A stretch of DNA of 64,000 bases, from the NCBI GenBank assembly GCA_044507065.1, contig JBIQJY010000009.1, positions 14,437-78,436 on the forward strand, read 5' to 3'. Of the stretch, positions 48,138 through 56,711 are shown one piece after another. The notes under the pieces were generated by a model. The model was not told the origin of the DNA. It saw only the letters and a program-made list of their open reading frames with translations, and made no database searches. The DNA is from SCN-69-37 sp044507065. Its GTDB lineage: Bacteria > Acidobacteriota > Vicinamibacteria > Vicinamibacterales > SCN-69-37. Every line of letters starts with the position of its first letter. The stretch's first letter is position 1. The position numbers and the translations under genes are program-made.

Positions 48138-51100
48138 ATGGGATTTCTGGATAAGCTCAAGCCTCAGCCCCGCTGGAAGCACGCCGACGCTGCCGTCCGG
48201 CTCGAAGCCATCAAGGAGATCGACGACCCACAGGACCTGGTCCTGCTGGCCGAGGGCGATCCGGACGTGCGCGTCCGAAGGGCCGCCCAGGCTCGCGTCG
48301 AAGACGCCGCCACGCTCGGGCGGCTGGCAACGAGCGATCCAGACGCCGAGAACCGCGATCGCGCCGCCGACCGCCTGGTAGTGCTGGCCATGCGCGGCTC
48401 GGACACGGCGGCCGACGGGCCGGTGCTCTCGGAGGCCGAGCAGGCCCTCGCACTCGAAGCCGTCCGCGCCATCACTGACGTCCGCCGGCTCTCGACCGTC
48501 GCCAAGGGCGCGGCCGTCGACGCGGTGCGGACCGACGCGCTGGAGCGGCTGACCGAAGAGCGGGCGCTCAGCAGCATCGCGCGCCACGCGAAGGACGAGC
48601 GAACGGCGGCCGCCGCCCTGGCACGGCTCGCCGACCCCGCCGAAGTTCTCGAAGTTGCCCTCAATGCCGATCACAAGGACGTTGCACTCGCGGCCTTCGA
48701 TCGGCTGTTCAGCGAGTCACCCGACCTCGCCCAGTTGCGCGCCGTCGAAGTGCGCGCCCATCAGAAGGCGGTCAGCCGCCGTGCCCGTACCATGATCCAG
48801 AACATCGAAGCCGCCGAAGAAGCCAGGCAGACCGCCGCGCTCGAGCGCCAGCGCCGCGAGAGCACGCTGTGCGAATCCATGGAACAGCTGGCCACGGTGA
48901 CCGACGTATCGGTCATGCGTTCGGAAATGGCCCGGCTGGTCGAGGCGTGGCAGACGCTGGAGGCCACCGAGGGCACGGCGCGCGAGCGCTTCGCGCGTGC
49001 GACCGCCGCCGTCGAGGCAGCCATCCACCGGCGGGAACGTGAAGCCGACGAGGCCGCCGACCGCCTGCGTCTGCGCACCGAAGCCATTGCCACGCGAGTG
49101 GCGCTCTGCGAACGCGTCGAGACGCTCGACGGCGATGACGTCCTGGCACAACTGGTTCCGATCGAAGAGGAGTGGCGATCGCTGCTGCCGCTCGTCGGCA
49201 ACGGCCCGGAGGCCGACCGATTGGCTGAGCGGTTCGCCCTGGCAGTGGCCGCGTGCCGGCGACGGCACGAGATGGGCACTCTGCTGCTGGAGACCCGCGC
49301 CAATCTCGAAGCGCGTGTCATGGAGGCCGAAGGCCTGGTGTCTCTCGAAGATGCCGCCGCGGCCGACCAACGGTGGCAGGGCCTCAGCCGCGAGGCACGC
49401 GGCCTCATTGCCGTCCTGAACGACGCGGCCAGGCCGGCCGACGATCTCGTCGATCGCCTGCGCGTCGTCGATCAGGCATTCCAGGCCCGCGCAGCCGAGC
49501 AGCAGGCCGGCGCCGAGCAGGCCCGGCAGGCCGCAGCCACCGTGATCCACCGCCTGATTGAGCGCGCGCGGCGCGTCGCCGAAGCCGAGACCGTCACGCT
49601 GCGCGAAGGCGACCGGCTGATGCGCGACATCACCGCTGGGCTCGACGGTGCGGCGCGCGCCGGCTCATCGCGCGCGCTGGATGAGGCGACGGCCCAGCTG
49701 CGCGAACTGCAGGGCCGCGTCGCCCCGCGGGTGCGCGAACTGCGCGAAATGGACGACTGGCGCCGGTTCGCCAACGCCCAGCGGCAGGAACAGCTGATTA
49801 CGATGGCCGAGGCCATCGTCGCCTCCCTGCAGGCCGACGAGGCCGCCGGCGCGACCCCGGACCTGGCCGCCACCGCCAAGGCCCTTCGCGAATTGCACAC
49901 CGAATGGCAGCAGGCTGCCGAGGCGCCCCGCCAGAGCGCCCAGCGCCTCTGGGACCGATTCCGCCTCGCGACCGACTTCATCCGCGGCCGCTGTGAACCG
50001 TTCTTCGCGAAGCGTCGCGAGGAGCGCGCCGCAAATGCGCAGAAGCGTGCGGCCATCGTGGAGGAGTGCGAGGCGCTGGCCGGCTCGAACGAATGGGCCA
50101 AAGCGGCGGTGCGATTCCAGGAGCTGCAGAACGAATGGCAGGCACTCGGCCGCCCGGCCGGTGATACCGACCGCGAACTCAGCCATCGGTTCCGCACGGC
50201 ATGCAACTCGTTCTTCGCGCGGCGCCGTGAGGATCTCGCCGAACGCAAGAAGGTGTGGAACGAGAACCTCGCGCGAAAGGAAGCCTTGTGCGCCCGCGCG
50301 GAGGAACTCGCGACGTCGACCGAGTGGGACACCGCAGCTTCGGAGATGAAGCGCCTGCAGGCCGAGTGGAAGACGATTGGGCCGGTCCGCAAGAACAAGT
50401 CGGAGATCGTGTGGGGCCGCTTCCGCGCGGCCGCCGATCGGTTCTTCGAGCGCTATCACAGCCGCCACGAGATTGCCCTGGCGGGCAAGCTGGCCGAGCG
50501 TGAAGCGGTCGTCGCAGAACTGGAGACGCTCGCCGCCGCCGCCGAGCTGCCGGCTGACGCCGCCGCGCAGGTGCAGAACCTGCGCACCACGTGGAGCCAC
50601 AGCGCGCCGGTGCCCGTACCCGGGATGAAGACGGTCACTGACCGCTGGCAGCGCGCGCTCGGACACCTGGTCTCGACGCACCCGCAGTTGTTCGTCAACA
50701 CCGATCTCGACCCGCAGGCGGTTGTGCAGCGAATGGAGAAGATCGTTGCGCGCGTCGAGGCGCTGGCCGCAGAGACGAAGCCGGCGGCCGAACCGTCGCT
50801 CTCACCCACCGAACAACTCGCCGCCAGGCTGCGCCAGGCCCTCGCTTCCAACGCCATGGGGGGCCGCACGCAGGACGAACACCGTCAGCGGGCCTCGCAG
50901 GACGCGCTTCGCGACGCGCAGGCCGCCTGGCAGCGACTGCCCCCGGTGGCCACCGAGGAAGCCCGCAAGCTCGACGCACGGTTCCGCGAAGCGTGCCGTC
51001 GGGTACACGACGCCCAGCGTCGGCACGGAGGGCATGCGTCGCAGCCCCCGCGACCTGGACAGGGTTCAAAACGACCGCATGTCCATGCCAGGACCGAACC

Positions 51101-51152
51101 GAAGCCTTCGACTCCAGAGCCGGACGCGAGTCGTGAACCGGTCACGGTCTAG
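48138..51152 (+). CDS. Large DUF349 repeat protein with HEAT-like N-terminus and coiled coil
   Basis: The product has 1004 residues. The first 200 residues form short helical repeats resembling HEAT units (ADAAVRLEAIKEIDDPQDL and similar). Residues about 215-560 are rich in A, E and R and probably coiled-coil. Three DUF349 repeats follow near 584, 660 and 736, each with the LxxxW and F-R/FF pattern (LHTEWQQAAEAPR, LQNEWQALGRPAG, LQAEWKTIGPVRK, then FR.A.D.FF). The C-terminal 130 residues are low-complexity and end basic and proline-rich. No signal peptide is seen. DUF349 has no settled function. A TATAGG box 13 bases before the ATG implies a very short leader. Confidence 0.75.
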   Translation: MGFLDKLKPQPRWKHADAAVRLEAIKEIDDPQDLVLLAEGDPDVRVRRAAQARVEDAATLGRLATSDPDAENRDRAADRLVVLAMRGSDTAADGPVLSEAEQALALEAVRAITDVRRLSTVAKGAAVDAVRTDALERLTEERALSSIARHAKDERTAAAALARLADPAEVLEVALNADHKDVALAAFDRLFSESPDLAQLRAVEVRAHQKAVSRRARTMIQNIEAAEEARQTAALERQRRESTLCESMEQLATVTDVSVMRSEMARLVEAWQTLEATEGTARERFARATAAVEAAIHRREREADEAADRLRLRTEAIATRVALCERVETLDGDDVLAQLVPIEEEWRSLLPLVGNGPEADRLAERFALAVAACRRRHEMGTLLLETRANLEARVMEAEGLVSLEDAAAADQRWQGLSREARGLIAVLNDAARPADDLVDRLRVVDQAFQARAAEQQAGAEQARQAAATVIHRLIERARRVAEAETVTLREGDRLMRDITAGLDGAARAGSSRALDEATAQLRELQGRVAPRVRELREMDDWRRFANAQRQEQLITMAEAIVASLQADEAAGATPDLAATAKALRELHTEWQQAAEAPRQSAQRLWDRFRLATDFIRGRCEPFFAKRREERAANAQKRAAIVEECEALAGSNEWAKAAVRFQELQNEWQALGRPAGDTDRELSHRFRTACNSFFARRREDLAERKKVWNENLARKEALCARAEELATSTEWDTAASEMKRLQAEWKTIGPVRKNKSEIVWGRFRAAADRFFERYHSRHEIALAGKLAEREAVVAELETLAAAAELPADAAAQVQNLRTTWSHSAPVPVPGMKTVTDRWQRALGHLVSTHPQLFVNTDLDPQAVVQRMEKIVARVEALAAETKPAAEPSLSPTEQLAARLRQALASNAMGGRTQDEHRQRASQDALRDAQAAWQRLPPVATEEARKLDARFREACRRVHDAQRRHGGHASQPPRPGQGSKRPHVHARTEPKPSTPEPDASREPVTV

Positions 51153-51187
51153 ACGTCGCTGACCTCACAGCGCGACTCCCAACGCAA

Positions 51188-51232
51188 CGCCGCCGTCGCC
51201 GACTCCTGACAACGGGGCCGGCGATGGCGGCG
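51188..51232. terminator. Hairpin between convergent genes, possible bidirectional terminator
   Basis: Arms CGCCGCCGTCGCCG (51188-51201) and CGGCGATGGCGGCG (51219-51232) pair over 14 positions, with one A-C mismatch or G-U wobble depending on strand, around a 17-base loop. There is no T run on either side, so intrinsic termination is uncertain. It lies between the convergent DUF349 and amidohydrolase genes. Confidence 0.4.
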
Positions 51233-51239
51233 CTGACGA

Positions 51240-52151
51240 TCAGGCGGAAGTGCCCAGAATGCGCTCCAGATTGCCGGCGAAGATCGCCGCCTGATCCGCC
51301 GCAGCCACCTGAAGAGTATCGAGAATCGCCCGCTGGGTCTCGTAAACCCCACGCTGCCAGCCGCGCGGCATGAAGGACGAGTCGGTGCCGAACAGCAGGC
51401 GCGACGGTCCCACCACATCGAGAGCGCGCGCGAAGACCTCCTGCAGCGCGAGATCCGGATGGAGTCTCGTCCAGCTGTTCGAACTCGACGTATCGAGCAG
51501 GATGTTGGGCGCCATCGAGGCGGCCATCAGCGCCTCACGGAAGAAGCCGGCGCCGAAGTGCGGCACGATGACGGGCACCGAAGGATATCGGAGCGCCACG
51601 GCCGCCACGGCCAGCGGATCGCCGAGCCGGATATCGAACGCGCTCGAGAGCCCGAGCTTCTTGCGCACGCCAACCGACAACACCCCGCAGTGCACGAACA
51701 CGGCGCGCCCGGCGCGCGCGGCCGCTTCGAAGACCGCGATCGATCGCGCGTCGTCGACGGCAACATGGTGCATGGCCGGGAACAGACAGACGGTTCGCAT
51801 GCCCGGCCGGGAGAAGGCTGCGTCCACTCGCGCCTGCGCGTCCGGGGCGGCGGGGTTCACCATGAACGCACCGGCGAACCGGTCGGGGTGCGCGGCTACG
51901 GCCGCGGCAACCGACATCTCGTCGCCGGGCACGCTGGCAATGAGCATGGCGCGCCCGACCGTGTGGCGGTCGAGTTCCGCCACCCAGGCGGCAGCCAGCG
52001 CAGCATCCGATCCCGGCGGCGTCCAACCAAGGCGTTCGGGGAGAACGACGTCGGCGTGCGGCTCCTGCGAGGCCTCGCCCGGCCGCTGCGCGCCAAGAGC
52101 CTTGAAGAACCCTGCAGAGAAGAAGTGGACGTGCGCGTCGCCTATCGTCAT
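51240..52151 (-). CDS. Amidohydrolase-family (amidohydrolase_2) protein
   Basis: The product has 303 residues. DAHVHFF at 5-11 carries the first metal-binding HxH. Later VFVHCGV, VIVPHFGAGFF and LLFGTDSSF supply the other histidines and the catalytic aspartate of the TIM-barrel. The small size and motif order suit the COG2159 group (decarboxylases and lactone hydrolases such as ACMSD). The substrate is unknown. ATG 52151 overlaps the MFS stop by ATGA, so transporter and enzyme are made together, hinting that the transported compound is its substrate. Confidence 0.85.
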   Translation of the reverse strand: MTIGDAHVHFFSAGFFKALGAQRPGEASQEPHADVVLPERLGWTPPGSDAALAAAWVAELDRHTVGRAMLIASVPGDEMSVAAAVAAHPDRFAGAFMVNPAAPDAQARVDAAFSRPGMRTVCLFPAMHHVAVDDARSIAVFEAAARAGRAVFVHCGVLSVGVRKKLGLSSAFDIRLGDPLAVAAVALRYPSVPVIVPHFGAGFFREALMAASMAPNILLDTSSSNSWTRLHPDLALQEVFARALDVVGPSRLLFGTDSSFMPRGWQRGVYETQRAILDTLQVAAADQAAIFAGNLERILGTSA

Positions 52152-53362
52152 GACCGACCCGCGGCGATCGCCGGCGGCCGAAGGCCGAGACGACGCTCGG
52201 TGAAGAGGAAGTAGGGTACCGACATCGCCGCAAAAAGCGCCGCGGTGACGAATGCCACCCGGAACCCATAGGCCTGGATCACCACGCCGAGCAACGATGC
52301 ACCGAGCCCAATCCCCGTGTCGAAGGCGGCGAGCATCGCGCCAAACGCCGCACCACGCCGGCGCGCAGGCACGTGACCAATCACGTAGGACGTGAACGCG
52401 GGGTGCATCAGGCCGAATCCCGCGCCGAAAACCAGCGCGGCCAGCACAATCGTCAGCCGCCCCTCCGCAAACCCCAGCAGCAGGAGGCCCACGGCCGGAA
52501 CGATCAGGCAGGGAATCAGGACACGTCTCGGTCCAATGGCATCGAGCGTCCGGCCGACACTCAGCCGGCCGAGCACGATCGTGATGGCCATGACCGAAAG
52601 AAACAGGCTTCTCGGTGCCACGCCGAGATCGTCGGCGAAGAGCGCCGAGAAGCTGGTGATCGCGCCATAGCCGAAGGCAATGAGTGCCGTGGTGATGGCC
52701 AGCCAGAACACCCGCCACTCGACGTGCGATCGCACGAAGTTCCTCACCGTCATCGGCAGGGCGTCGCCCGCGTCCGGCTCCGGCCCGTGCGCGTCGGCCT
52801 CCGCACGATCGTCGGGCAGCGACCAGGCGATGGCGGCCATCACGAGGTTGAGCGCCGCGATCTCGAGACACAGGGCGAACCAGCCGAAGTGATAGACCCA
52901 GAATCCGATGGCCGGAGCGGCGCCAATCGCGAGAACGGTCGCAAGGCCCCAGTAGCTCAGGCCTTCGGCGCGGCGCGACGCGGGAATGGTCGCCGTCATG
53001 TAGGCCCCCGACGCAGCCAGCAGCGCGGACCAGACGCACCCGTGCACGATGACGAGCGCGAGGAGCACGTGGAAGTCGGTGATGAACGCGTAGCTGAGCG
53101 TAAAGGCGGCGAGTACGACCGACACGGTGATGAGCATTGGTCGATGCCCCAGCCTGTCGCTCATCACCCCCGTGATCGGGCCTGAAAGCGCCGATGAAAA
53201 CGTCAGGAATCCGTGAAACAGTCCGGCAATGGCGGTCGACCCGCCGAGGGCGAGCACGCGATAGGGCGCGATGGGCAGAAGCTGGAACAGTGACGCGAAG
53301 ACCGTGAAGGTGTACCCGAACATGATGAAGAATCGGGCGGTGAACAACCGGTCGGACGACAT
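52148..53362 (-). CDS. Major facilitator superfamily transporter
   Basis: The product has 404 residues with about twelve hydrophobic helices. The loop GVMSDRLGHRPMLITVSVV between TM2 and TM3 is the MFS motif A, repeated in weaker form as VGRTLDAIGPRRVLIPCL in the second half. It may import or export a small organic compound; similarity to drug or sugar exporters cannot be resolved. TATACT lies 9 bases before the ATG (with TAGGA between), so the leader is at most a few bases. It is coupled to the amidohydrolase by ATGA. Confidence 0.88.
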   Translation of the reverse strand: MSSDRLFTARFFIMFGYTFTVFASLFQLLPIAPYRVLALGGSTAIAGLFHGFLTFSSALSGPITGVMSDRLGHRPMLITVSVVLAAFTLSYAFITDFHVLLALVIVHGCVWSALLAASGAYMTATIPASRRAEGLSYWGLATVLAIGAAPAIGFWVYHFGWFALCLEIAALNLVMAAIAWSLPDDRAEADAHGPEPDAGDALPMTVRNFVRSHVEWRVFWLAITTALIAFGYGAITSFSALFADDLGVAPRSLFLSVMAITIVLGRLSVGRTLDAIGPRRVLIPCLIVPAVGLLLLGFAEGRLTIVLAALVFGAGFGLMHPAFTSYVIGHVPARRRGAAFGAMLAAFDTGIGLGASLLGVVIQAYGFRVAFVTAALFAAMSVPYFLFTERRLGLRPPAIAAGRS

Positions 53363-53371
53363 TCCTACAGC

Positions 53372-53377
53372 AGTATA
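53372..53377 (-). promoter_or_regulatory. -10 element of the MFS-amidohydrolase operon
   Basis: TATACT on the minus strand ends 9 bases before the ATG at 53362. The resulting leader would be about 2-3 bases, so the nearby TAGGA is unlikely to act as a ribosome site. Confidence 0.45.
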
Positions 53378-53444
53378 TCGGCGGGCTCCCCTACGCCGGA
53401 CGTCGACCGCGCGTGTTTGCCTGAACGGAGCGGGCGTTCCGGGC

Positions 53445-53450
53445 TAAGAT
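53445..53450 (+). promoter_or_regulatory. -10 element of the gene at 53458, apparently leaderless
   Basis: TAAGAT ends 7 bases before the ATG. The intervening CTTCCTC has no Shine-Dalgarno character. A TTGCCT sits further upstream, but its spacing (22 bases) is too long for a good -35. Confidence 0.5.
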
Positions 53451-53457
53451 CTTCCTC

Positions 53458-53967
53458 ATGCCCGACCGTCCGTCACGCCTCTGGCGCGCAATGCCTCTCG
53501 ACAAGCGGGTCCAGGCCGCCGAGGCGTTCTGGCGCGATACCGAATCCCCCGAGATCGCGGCGCAGCACGCCGAGGCGATTGGTTCGATCGCCCGGCGCCT
53601 GAACTTTCGGACGCGCAGCGTGCAGGGCCTGTCCATCGAGCGGCGTGCGAAACACCTGGCCCAGCTGCCGGAGGTTTCCGACACGATTGCCACGCGGGCG
53701 CTGATTGCCTACCACTTCGATGTCCAGCGCGGCCTGATGGCCGCGTTTCTCGACGCGCTCGGCATCGCACACGAAGATGGTTTGATTGCGCAGGAAGACC
53801 TGGAGCCGCCGGCCGCCGAAGCCGTGGCGGCCGCCGCCGGGACGGTGCGCGCCACGTTCCCCCCGGAAGACGTGGACATCTATCTGCGCACGCTGGCCGC
53901 CCTCGACGGTGAAACCTGGGTGAACCTCGAGGGCGTGCTGGCGGCCGGGTCGGCGTCCGACTCCTGA
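53458..53967 (+). CDS. Hypothetical cytosolic protein
   Basis: The product has 169 residues and I do not recognise it. It is mostly helical, with no signal peptide or membrane helix. Features are a basic, tryptophan-bearing N-terminus (RPSRLWRAMPLDKRVQAAEA), a conserved-looking core (RALIAYHFDVQRGLMAAFLD), and an acidic, alanine-rich tail. Codon usage matches the neighbours and a TAAGAT box stands 7 bases before the ATG, so it is very likely expressed. The next gene follows after 32 bases in the same orientation. Confidence 0.7.
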   Translation: MPDRPSRLWRAMPLDKRVQAAEAFWRDTESPEIAAQHAEAIGSIARRLNFRTRSVQGLSIERRAKHLAQLPEVSDTIATRALIAYHFDVQRGLMAAFLDALGIAHEDGLIAQEDLEPPAAEAVAAAAGTVRATFPPEDVDIYLRTLAALDGETWVNLEGVLAAGSASDS

Positions 53968-53999
53968 CCGCGGCCGCGATGGCCTGAAACGAGCCAATC

Positions 54000-54557
54000 A
54001 TGACAATGCGACGCCGGTACCCCATCTGCCTCGGCCTTGTCGCCCTGGCCGCGCTGGCGTCACCCGCGCTGGCCCAGACCCCGACCGCGGACACGCCGCC
54101 CCCGGCAACGGTCGCGTCGGCCGAGACGGAGGGCCCGGCCGTTCCCGTCCCGATGACCGAAAGCGACCTGAACCGGATCCGGCGGGCGCTCGACATGGAT
54201 CCCGCGCTGCGGATCGATGACAACCAGTTGCGGTTCTACATGGAGATCCTGACGCGCCAGCCGACGTTCGCCGAGTTCGCCAAGGGCTACGACTTCCGCT
54301 ACGGCCCCACCCGCGGCGGCAATCCGATGACGCACGACGAGTTCCTGGCGATGGTCACGCCACGCGAACTCAACAGCCAGATCGGTATCAACGCGCGCGA
54401 GACGCTGGAGTTCGCCCTCACCAACTGGCTCGGCCAGACGCTCGTGAAGCGCGCGTTCGCCGACCTGCAGAAGGCGCGAACCGAACGCGAGATCCAGGAG
54501 ATTCGCGACCGCATCGAGCGCGAGCTGGCGCTGCTCAAGGGCGCCGCAGAGCGGTAG
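54000..54557 (+). CDS. Hypothetical exported protein
   Basis: The product has 185 residues. A clear signal peptide (about 4-22, ALASPALAQ) is followed by a P/T/A-rich linker and a helical domain with FYMEILTRQPTFAEFAKGYD, a GNPMTHDEFLAMVTPRELNS tract and a charged helical C-terminus. No family is recognised. It is probably periplasmic. It may be co-transcribed with the hypothetical gene 32 bases upstream. Its last 23 bases overlap, convergently, the end of the 2Fe-2S protein gene. Confidence 0.7.
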   Translation: MTMRRRYPICLGLVALAALASPALAQTPTADTPPPATVASAETEGPAVPVPMTESDLNRIRRALDMDPALRIDDNQLRFYMEILTRQPTFAEFAKGYDFRYGPTRGGNPMTHDEFLAMVTPRELNSQIGINARETLEFALTNWLGQTLVKRAFADLQKARTEREIQEIRDRIERELALLKGAAER

Positions 54558-55488
54558 AGAGAACGCCGTTCCACGGCGGAATCACGATCGACACGGCCCC
54601 CTCGCTCTGCGCCTGGCAGGCAAGGCGGATGAGCGGACGGTCCTCGTTCGAATCGAGGTAGCCAAAGACGCGCATGCGTCGCCGTTCATCCCGATCGTTG
54701 ACGGGCGAAAGCTTGGCGGCCCCGCCCAGGACCCCCACCCAGCACGTCCCGCACGATGCGGCGCGGCACTCCACGGGAATCGGTCCTTCCCCGGGCGTAC
54801 AGCGCGGGTCGCGGCTGTGATAATCGCGCTTGTCGGTCCGCGCCGCCGTGGCGAGTTCCTGGCCATTGATGACGGTGAACTTCGCGTCCGGGTCCGATTC
54901 GTCGAACGTGACGGTCCACTGCTTGCGCAGACCGCGGGTGAACCCGAACAGGCCCTGCCAGTCGTCGCGCGCCCGAGTCTTCAGGATCTGGTGCGCGGAC
55001 ATCGCGCGGGCGCGCTCCGACAGGTGGATGGTCGGGGGCTCGGCGGCAAACGCGGCCGGCCCGACCTGGCGCAACGTCATCAACATCACCGCGCTCATGC
55101 CAAGCAGCACCTCGCGGTCCACCCGTGCCGTGCGGGCCGCCGCGTCCGCGATGGCGCTCACGAGCGCGGCCAGCTCGTCCGGCGGGGTCGCGTCGTAGGC
55201 CTGCACGGCCGACTTGACCTGTGGCCAGTAGCGGTGGGCGAACAGGAATCGGTGTGACTGTCCGATCTGGTCGGCCAGCTTCCATTTGCCCATCAGGCCC
55301 AGCTTCCGGGCACCGGCTGCCGGATCGTCGAGCGCCTCGAGCGTCAGGTGCAGGTCGAGCGGGTAGAACGCGAACCAGATGCGGGTGGCATCGCGATCGA
55401 TGGGGTGGACTTCGGCCGACAGGGTGTCGACGGCGCGCCGCCAGGCATCCACGTCGTAGCGCGCCAGGTGTTCGTAGAGTGCGGTCAT
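54535..55488 (-). CDS. Protein with C-terminal 2Fe-2S ferredoxin domain and unrecognised N-terminal domain
   Basis: The product has 317 residues from ATG 55488. The C-terminal 110 residues are a plant-type ferredoxin: C241RAASC246GTC249 plus C291 in LIRLACQAQ, giving the Cx4Cx2C...C ligand set. The first 190 residues are helical (IWFAFYPLDLHLTLEAL, QSHRFLFAHRYWPQVKSA) and match nothing I know. It may hand electrons to a partner enzyme. The longer start ATG 55500 lies inside a TAGAAT -10 hexamer (55499-55504), so ATG 55488, 10 bases after that box, is the better start. The 3' end overlaps a convergent gene by 23 bases. Confidence 0.75.
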   Translation of the reverse strand: MTALYEHLARYDVDAWRRAVDTLSAEVHPIDRDATRIWFAFYPLDLHLTLEALDDPAAGARKLGLMGKWKLADQIGQSHRFLFAHRYWPQVKSAVQAYDATPPDELAALVSAIADAAARTARVDREVLLGMSAVMLMTLRQVGPAAFAAEPPTIHLSERARAMSAHQILKTRARDDWQGLFGFTRGLRKQWTVTFDESDPDAKFTVINGQELATAARTDKRDYHSRDPRCTPGEGPIPVECRAASCGTCWVGVLGGAAKLSPVNDRDERRRMRVFGYLDSNEDRPLIRLACQAQSEGAVSIVIPPWNGVLSTALRRP

Positions 55489-55498
55489 TGGCGTCGTC

Positions 55499-55504
55499 AT
55501 TCTA
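55499..55504 (-). promoter_or_regulatory. -10 element of the 2Fe-2S protein gene
   Basis: TAGAAT on the minus strand ends 10 bases before ATG 55488 and includes the first two bases of an upstream in-frame ATG at 55500. The transcript would have a leader of only about 3 bases. Confidence 0.45.
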
Positions 55505-55522
55505 CCCGCCCCGGCCGTTCGC

Positions 55523-56710
55523 TCACCGGGAGGTGACGATGACGGCGTCGGAGACCGGCCGGGCGCCTATCAGATCGGATGGCCGGTTGGCGACCTGGCC
55601 GCGCACCACCATGGTCGTCGAGCCGCCGCCGTCGAGGTTCAGCGCGTCGGTCAGGTGCAGCCGATCGCACAGGCGCTGGAGGTCGGCGAACGTCATGCCA
55701 ATGCTGTAGTCGGGTTGACGGCCGTCGATGGCCGCGAGCCAGACGGCACCCGCGCGGTCGACGCCGATGAGCGTCCGCGGGTGGCGAGCATCGACGAAGC
55801 CCGTCGGGCTGAGCGATTCCTCGTCCCAGTTGGCCAGCCGTACCCCACTGCGCCGCAGCAGGCCCGCACCATTGATGATGTGCCGCGCCGCCTCGAGCGT
55901 CTCGGCAGGAACATCGAAGCTGCTCCGCCAGGTGGTCTTCACCCTGACCTCTGTGCCGACGCTCAACGCAGCGAGCGCCGGCGGCAGGTCGAGCCCCCCG
56001 AACGACAACACCGCGCCGCGGCTCGGGATGGGGGTGCTGCCAGAGCCGGGGCGAACCCGGGTCACCCGCAGGGGATCGCCGTCGAGGACCCACTCGGTCC
56101 CCGTGGGCGCCGTGTCGGTATCGACCGAGTAGCGATGGGTGTAGAGCATCAGCTTGCCGCGCTCGCGCGTCGTATCGACGCCCCCGAGGGGCACCACATG
56201 TTCGGCGTCACCTTCGCCCGCCGTGAACGAGATCGACACCCGCGCCGAGAGCCGGTCGAAGATCAGCTGCGTGGGCCCGCCGGGCGGCGAGAGGACGATC
56301 ACCACGCCACGCGCTGTCGCCGTGTCGCTGACCAGGTCGCCGTCGACCTTGAGCAGTCCGAGCGGCTCGCCGTTGGCGCGGTTGAAGAAACCTCCATTGA
56401 CGGCCGCCACGGCATTGTGGCGCCGGGCAATGTCCAGGACGGCCTCGGCATCGAGCACGCGGTCGTTGCCGAGCACACTGGCCACGCGCGCGGCGGCCGG
56501 ATCGATCCGCAGCAGGTGAATGGCAATCGGGCCCACGTGCTCGACGAGTGTCGCCTCGTTGCTCCGATAGAACTCGACGCCGGGGGCCAGCCGGTCTGGC
56601 TCGCCGAGCCACGAGGCATCCGGCGCGCGGCCGTCGCAGGCGAGCGACAGCAGCACGAGCGTGGCCGCGATCGACCGCTTCCACAGCGCGCGCACCGTGC
56701 GACGCGACAC
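55523..56710 (-). CDS. Phosphodiester glycosidase (NAGPA/DUF2233) family lipoprotein
   Basis: The product has 395 residues. The lipobox LSLAC puts a lipidated cysteine at 25. The NAGPA-domain motifs are AVNGGFFNRANGEPLGLL, RHPRTLIGVDRAGAVWLAAI and DALNLDGGGSTTMVV, the last two near the C-terminus. Relatives remove GlcNAc or other sugars linked through phosphodiesters or act on exopolysaccharide. Start choice: GTG 56710 follows the MBL stop after one base and has GGAGA 6 bases upstream. It is the third gene of an operon with the PLP enzyme and MBL protein, though no functional link between them is obvious. Confidence 0.85.
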   Translation of the reverse strand: MSRRTVRALWKRSIAATLVLLSLACDGRAPDASWLGEPDRLAPGVEFYRSNEATLVEHVGPIAIHLLRIDPAAARVASVLGNDRVLDAEAVLDIARRHNAVAAVNGGFFNRANGEPLGLLKVDGDLVSDTATARGVVIVLSPPGGPTQLIFDRLSARVSISFTAGEGDAEHVVPLGGVDTTRERGKLMLYTHRYSVDTDTAPTGTEWVLDGDPLRVTRVRPGSGSTPIPSRGAVLSFGGLDLPPALAALSVGTEVRVKTTWRSSFDVPAETLEAARHIINGAGLLRRSGVRLANWDEESLSPTGFVDARHPRTLIGVDRAGAVWLAAIDGRQPDYSIGMTFADLQRLCDRLHLTDALNLDGGGSTTMVVRGQVANRPSDLIGARPVSDAVIVTSR

Positions 56711-56711
56711 C

